DNA of 21,946 bases from the IMG/VR virus record IMGVR_UViG_3300048592_000055, positions 1 through 21,946 of that record, one strand, 5' to 3'. Below are positions 19,587 to 21,946 of the stretch, piece by piece. The stretch is from a virus. The translations under genes were made by a program, and so were the position numbers. The notes below the pieces were generated by a model, which ran no database searches, was not told the origin of the DNA, and saw only the letters and a program-made list of their open reading frames with translations. Position 1 is the first letter of the stretch; each line of letters starts with the position of its first letter.

Positions 19587-20822
19587 TTAAGCAGCCGCCG
19601 AGCCGATCATGCGGCAAGACCATTCGGGACGGAGAGCAGCGAAACCGTACAGAATGTCAATACGCATGAGCAGTTCATCGTTGCGAATGTCAGACGCGAT
19701 CCAGCAGCGCAACGACAGGCCGTCTTGCACCTTGCGCGTACACTTATGTGCGTCATCCATCAGCGGCAGGTCAGCAGACACGAACTGGAACGCCTCCTTG
19801 TGATACATCAGCGATTGCATGTAGCTGGTAGAAGCGGCACCAACGAACGTAAGCGTCTTGCTGTTGAAATCCGTAGTCGCCAGATTGGCACCAGTCGAGG
19901 AACACACGTTTTTGCGTGCGCCAGTCAGGATGGTTGCCGGGGATACGGTGCAAAGGCCGGAAGAATTCGCGGTTACGGTGAATTGCTTCAGATGCGGATA
20001 GGCCGCTTTCGTTTCCGGGTGGCAATCATACACGCCAGCAATGGTGAATACCGAACCAACAACAGCATTGGTAATGGTATCGGCCATATCGACAGTAGTA
20101 CCACCATCTGTGACCTGAGCAGCGGCGTCGGTAGTGCCAGTAACGTCGTTGCTGTTGGTCAGCGTCCAGACACGCTCGTTCTCGTAGTAGTCAGCCATCG
20201 AGGTACGGGCAACCAGACCTTCGCGGTATTGCTCGGCAATTGCATTGGACGGATTGAAGTAAGCCGCCACGCCATTAACCAGAGCGCCCATCGTTACGCT
20301 ATCCATCTGAATGTTCCGCTCACCCTTGGGGGCAAGCGACTGGTTCAGTTTGGCACGCGCTGCACCGGGGGCAACCAGAGAGTTGATCGCAGTACCGGCA
20401 GTACCGGCAACCTGATACGTCGCTTTGGTAGCGTAGGCAAGGAAATCACCTTCGATACCTGAAGTCAGAACCGACATGGCAGGCTGGATGTACCGCTTGC
20501 TGAAACGGGCAACATCATCCACGCTATCAGTGTCGAGGGTCAGTTCAGCAGAATTGAACCGCATATCGACGTGATCCTGAGTCGCCAGCGTGATGCTTTG
20601 CACGGCTTCGTCCTGATCCTGCACATCCATAACGCGGGAACCTTGCGTGCGGGTGTATTGGTTCGGCTTGCGGACGCGGAGAGCGGAACCGATTTTTGCG
20701 CCTTTCTGAGCGAACGAATCATCATACTGCTTATCCACAGTACCGATGAACGTGCACTTTTCATGCGCGATGGCCTGCGCTTCACGCGCTACCATATCGA
20801 TGAATTTCAGGGTGTTGCTCAT
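19587..20822 (-). CDS. Major capsid (coat) protein, P22 gp5-like
   Basis: 411 residues. Opens MSNTLKFIDMVAREAQAIAH; P22-coat family features are a KGAKIGSALRVRKPNQYTRT stretch near residue 40, VDMRFNSAELTL, LAPKGERNIQMDS and the late MTLF-like DLPLMDDAHKCTRKV and RCWIASDIRNDELLMRIDIL. The family adopts the HK97 fold with an inserted domain and forms the icosahedral shell. Start by AAGGA in a hairpin loop (20823-20841). Its place after a scaffold-like gene is standard. Confidence 0.88.
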   Translation of the reverse strand: MSNTLKFIDMVAREAQAIAHEKCTFIGTVDKQYDDSFAQKGAKIGSALRVRKPNQYTRTQGSRVMDVQDQDEAVQSITLATQDHVDMRFNSAELTLDTDSVDDVARFSKRYIQPAMSVLTSGIEGDFLAYATKATYQVAGTAGTAINSLVAPGAARAKLNQSLAPKGERNIQMDSVTMGALVNGVAAYFNPSNAIAEQYREGLVARTSMADYYENERVWTLTNSNDVTGTTDAAAQVTDGGTTVDMADTITNAVVGSVFTIAGVYDCHPETKAAYPHLKQFTVTANSSGLCTVSPATILTGARKNVCSSTGANLATTDFNSKTLTFVGAASTSYMQSLMYHKEAFQFVSADLPLMDDAHKCTRKVQDGLSLRCWIASDIRNDELLMRIDILYGFAALRPEWSCRMIGSAAA

Positions 20823-20841
20823 GTTTTACTCCTTGTAAAAC
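20823..20841 (-). promoter_or_regulatory. Hairpin presenting the coat gene ribosome site
   Basis: On the minus strand GTTTTAC-AAGGA-GTAAAAC is a perfect 7-bp stem whose five-base loop is the Shine-Dalgarno; the ATG begins immediately after the stem. Loop presentation may enhance or tune coat translation. The glimpse of a near-identical AAGGAGTAAAA before the 17621 start lacks the upstream stem half. Confidence 0.65.
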
Positions 20842-20885
20842 TTGGTGTATGATGTAATCTCATCTAACAACTTGGAGTTGCCACC

Positions 20886-21464
20886 ATGATTAGCTTTACG
20901 CATGACGGAATCGAATATCGATCCTTTGACCACATGTACGCCGTTTCTAGGTGCGGAAAAGTCCTTAGAAATTTTCTCCAATACAATCCTACGATCCGTT
21001 GTGATGGGTACGCCACTCTCGGAAGAAGAGGGCTTATGCATAGGATTATTGCAACCTGTTGGATTCCTAATCCTACTAATGCCAAGTACGTTCATCATAA
21101 GAACGGCATTAAATCGGACAATAGAGTAGAAAACCTTGAATGGATGCAACCATCTGAACACTGCAAGCATCATGAATTTGGGGCAAAATCTGGCTATCAA
21201 AGAACCCCAGAAACCATTGCCAAATTTATCGCATCCCGTACCGGCGTCAAAGACTCTCCGGAATCCGCCGCAGTTAAGCGGAAGAATCTCGATAAAGTCA
21301 GGCCCAGTACAGTTTGCAAGTTTCAAGGTGTCACCTATCCTTCAGTTGCGTCGGCTGCTCGCGCTGCCGGAATCCCAACCCCAACTTTTAGGGTGAGAGC
21401 AATTTCTAAGAACTTTCCCGAGTACGAGATCGTTCGTTTGTACTACGGTAGCCCGGATAGCTAA
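20886..21464 (+). CDS. HNH homing endonuclease, antisense between scaffold and coat genes
   Basis: 192 residues starting MISFTHDGIEYRSFDHMYAV (NUMOD4-like opening), then RGLMHRIIATCWIPNPTNAK, YVHHKNGIKSDNRVENLEWM (HNH core with paired His and Asn), and a C-terminal repeat-type DNA-binding part, FQGVTYPSVASAARAAGIP (NUMOD1-like helix-turn-helix). It is the only plus-strand gene in the late region, with TTGGAG before the start. It is probably a mobile intruder that does not join the late operon. Confidence 0.85.
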   Translation: MISFTHDGIEYRSFDHMYAVSRCGKVLRNFLQYNPTIRCDGYATLGRRGLMHRIIATCWIPNPTNAKYVHHKNGIKSDNRVENLEWMQPSEHCKHHEFGAKSGYQRTPETIAKFIASRTGVKDSPESAAVKRKNLDKVRPSTVCKFQGVTYPSVASAARAAGIPTPTFRVRAISKNFPEYEIVRLYYGSPDS

Positions 21465-21470
21465 TCCGTT

Positions 21471-21946
21471 TCATGCTCGGCCCTTTTTACGCCATTCGGC
21501 GTATTCAGCATCCGTCATCTGGCCAGGGTCTTTCTGTACTGACGCTTTTCCTCCAACGGGCTTCAGCGGTGCCGGAGCGGCTGTTGGTTTCTTGGGAGCC
21601 TTCGCTTGGCTCTCCAATCGTTCTTCAATGCGACCAATCGCCTTGACGGTCGCCAACGGGGACATAGATGCGATTTTCTTTGCTTCGTCGGGATTGTTGG
21701 CAAGCCAGTAAGCTACCTTCGGCCCGAGATCGCTTTCTACAATCGCGTCCCGCATGAAGTCACTCATCGGCACATCACTCGATTCAATGACTTCCTTAAA
21801 GTCCGGCAATTCAGCCGTAGCCTTCTCTAACCTCTGGTTCCAACCATCAACAGCTTGGTAGTGCGCTGCTGCCGCACGCTCCTCTGCTGAACGCCGTTCG
21901 CGCTCATTCAGAGTTTCATTGATCTTCTTCGACGCAATCCATTCGG
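21471..21946 (-). CDS. Scaffolding protein, C-terminal part (partial)
   Basis: 158 codons without a stop run to the right edge, so the start is outside the window. Charged, helical sequence (NERERRSAEERAAAAHYQAV), then SDFMRDAIVESDLGPKVAYW, LANNPDEAKKIASMSPLATV and a C-terminus rich in Lys/Pro/Ala, ending AEYAEWRKKGRA. The pattern fits scaffolding proteins of P22-like podophages, which guide coat assembly and then leave the head. Gene order (scaffold then coat) agrees. A TTG at 21809 is not the true start. Confidence 0.75.
   Translation of the reverse strand, partial: EWIASKKINETLNERERRSAEERAAAAHYQAVDGWNQRLEKATAELPDFKEVIESSDVPMSDFMRDAIVESDLGPKVAYWLANNPDEAKKIASMSPLATVKAIGRIEERLESQAKAPKKPTAAPAPLKPVGGKASVQKDPGQMTDAEYAEWRKKGRA

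Noticed and set aside
19407-20462. Plus-strand frame of 351 codons opposite the coat gene
   Set aside because: Shadow of the P22-like coat gene; basic, low-quality protein sequence without a start signal.
20826-21326. Minus-strand frame of 166 codons opposite the HNH gene
   Set aside because: The plus-strand frame has a clear HNH core and NUMOD-like segments; the minus frame shows no motif.
1-21946. CRISPR array, integron integrase or phage integrase
   Set aside because: No regular short repeats with spacers, and no tyrosine or serine recombinase frame in the window.

Overview
The window is most of the genome of a tailed, podovirus-like (P22-type) bacteriophage or prophage, probably infecting a proteobacterium. 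The support is a P22-like coat protein, a scaffold-like protein, gp4/gp10-like tail accessory proteins, three probable DNA-ejection proteins, a GH19 endolysin, a Sipho_Gp157 protein and a RecT-like annealing protein. Base composition is moderate. Host assignment is inference; no host gene is visible.

Layout. (1) 1-1510, minus strand: an array of small genes separated by 64-71 bp structured elements that have the full architecture of integron attC recombination sites (four sites: 260-329, 880-943, 1144-1214, 1437-1507). The cargo is a cysteine-rich protein (partial), a Mom-like DNA-modification protein with a tRNA-Gly-like gene fused to its 5' end, a 59-aa zinc-ribbon protein and a 99-aa protein. 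(2) 1502-1800: a Cro-like repressor gene reading left, apparently from a leaderless promoter, and a divergent control region. (3) 1801-6713, plus strand: a tightly packed early operon with mostly ATGA/GTGA overlaps. It holds small unknown and zinc-ribbon proteins, Gp157, a RecT-like protein and a DNA methyltransferase with a 12-G tract. A fifth attC-like element (5870-5939) lies near the end of this operon, next to a truncated copy of the methyltransferase gene and between two paralogous membrane proteins. (4) 6567-7110: convergence zone with hairpins. (5) 6646-21946, minus strand: late operon, entered from beyond the right edge. In order of transcription: scaffold (partial), coat, small virion protein, SAM methyltransferase, HNH endonuclease, glycosyltransferase, small protein, gp4-like, gp10-like in three pieces, three ejection-type proteins, tail fibre-like protein, DUF1353-like protein, lysis genes, zinc-ribbon protein, metallophosphoesterase, and a last small gene. 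A second HNH endonuclease gene (20886-21464) lies antisense between scaffold and coat.

Most interesting: a phage whose accessory genes sit between attC sites, with no integron integrase in the window. In all five cases the attC polarity, judged by the extra base in the 2L box, is opposite to that of the adjacent genes. Classical cassettes have the reverse arrangement. The phage may take up cassettes using a host IntI, placing them behind its own promoters. This is inference; the attC structures themselves are read directly from the sequence.
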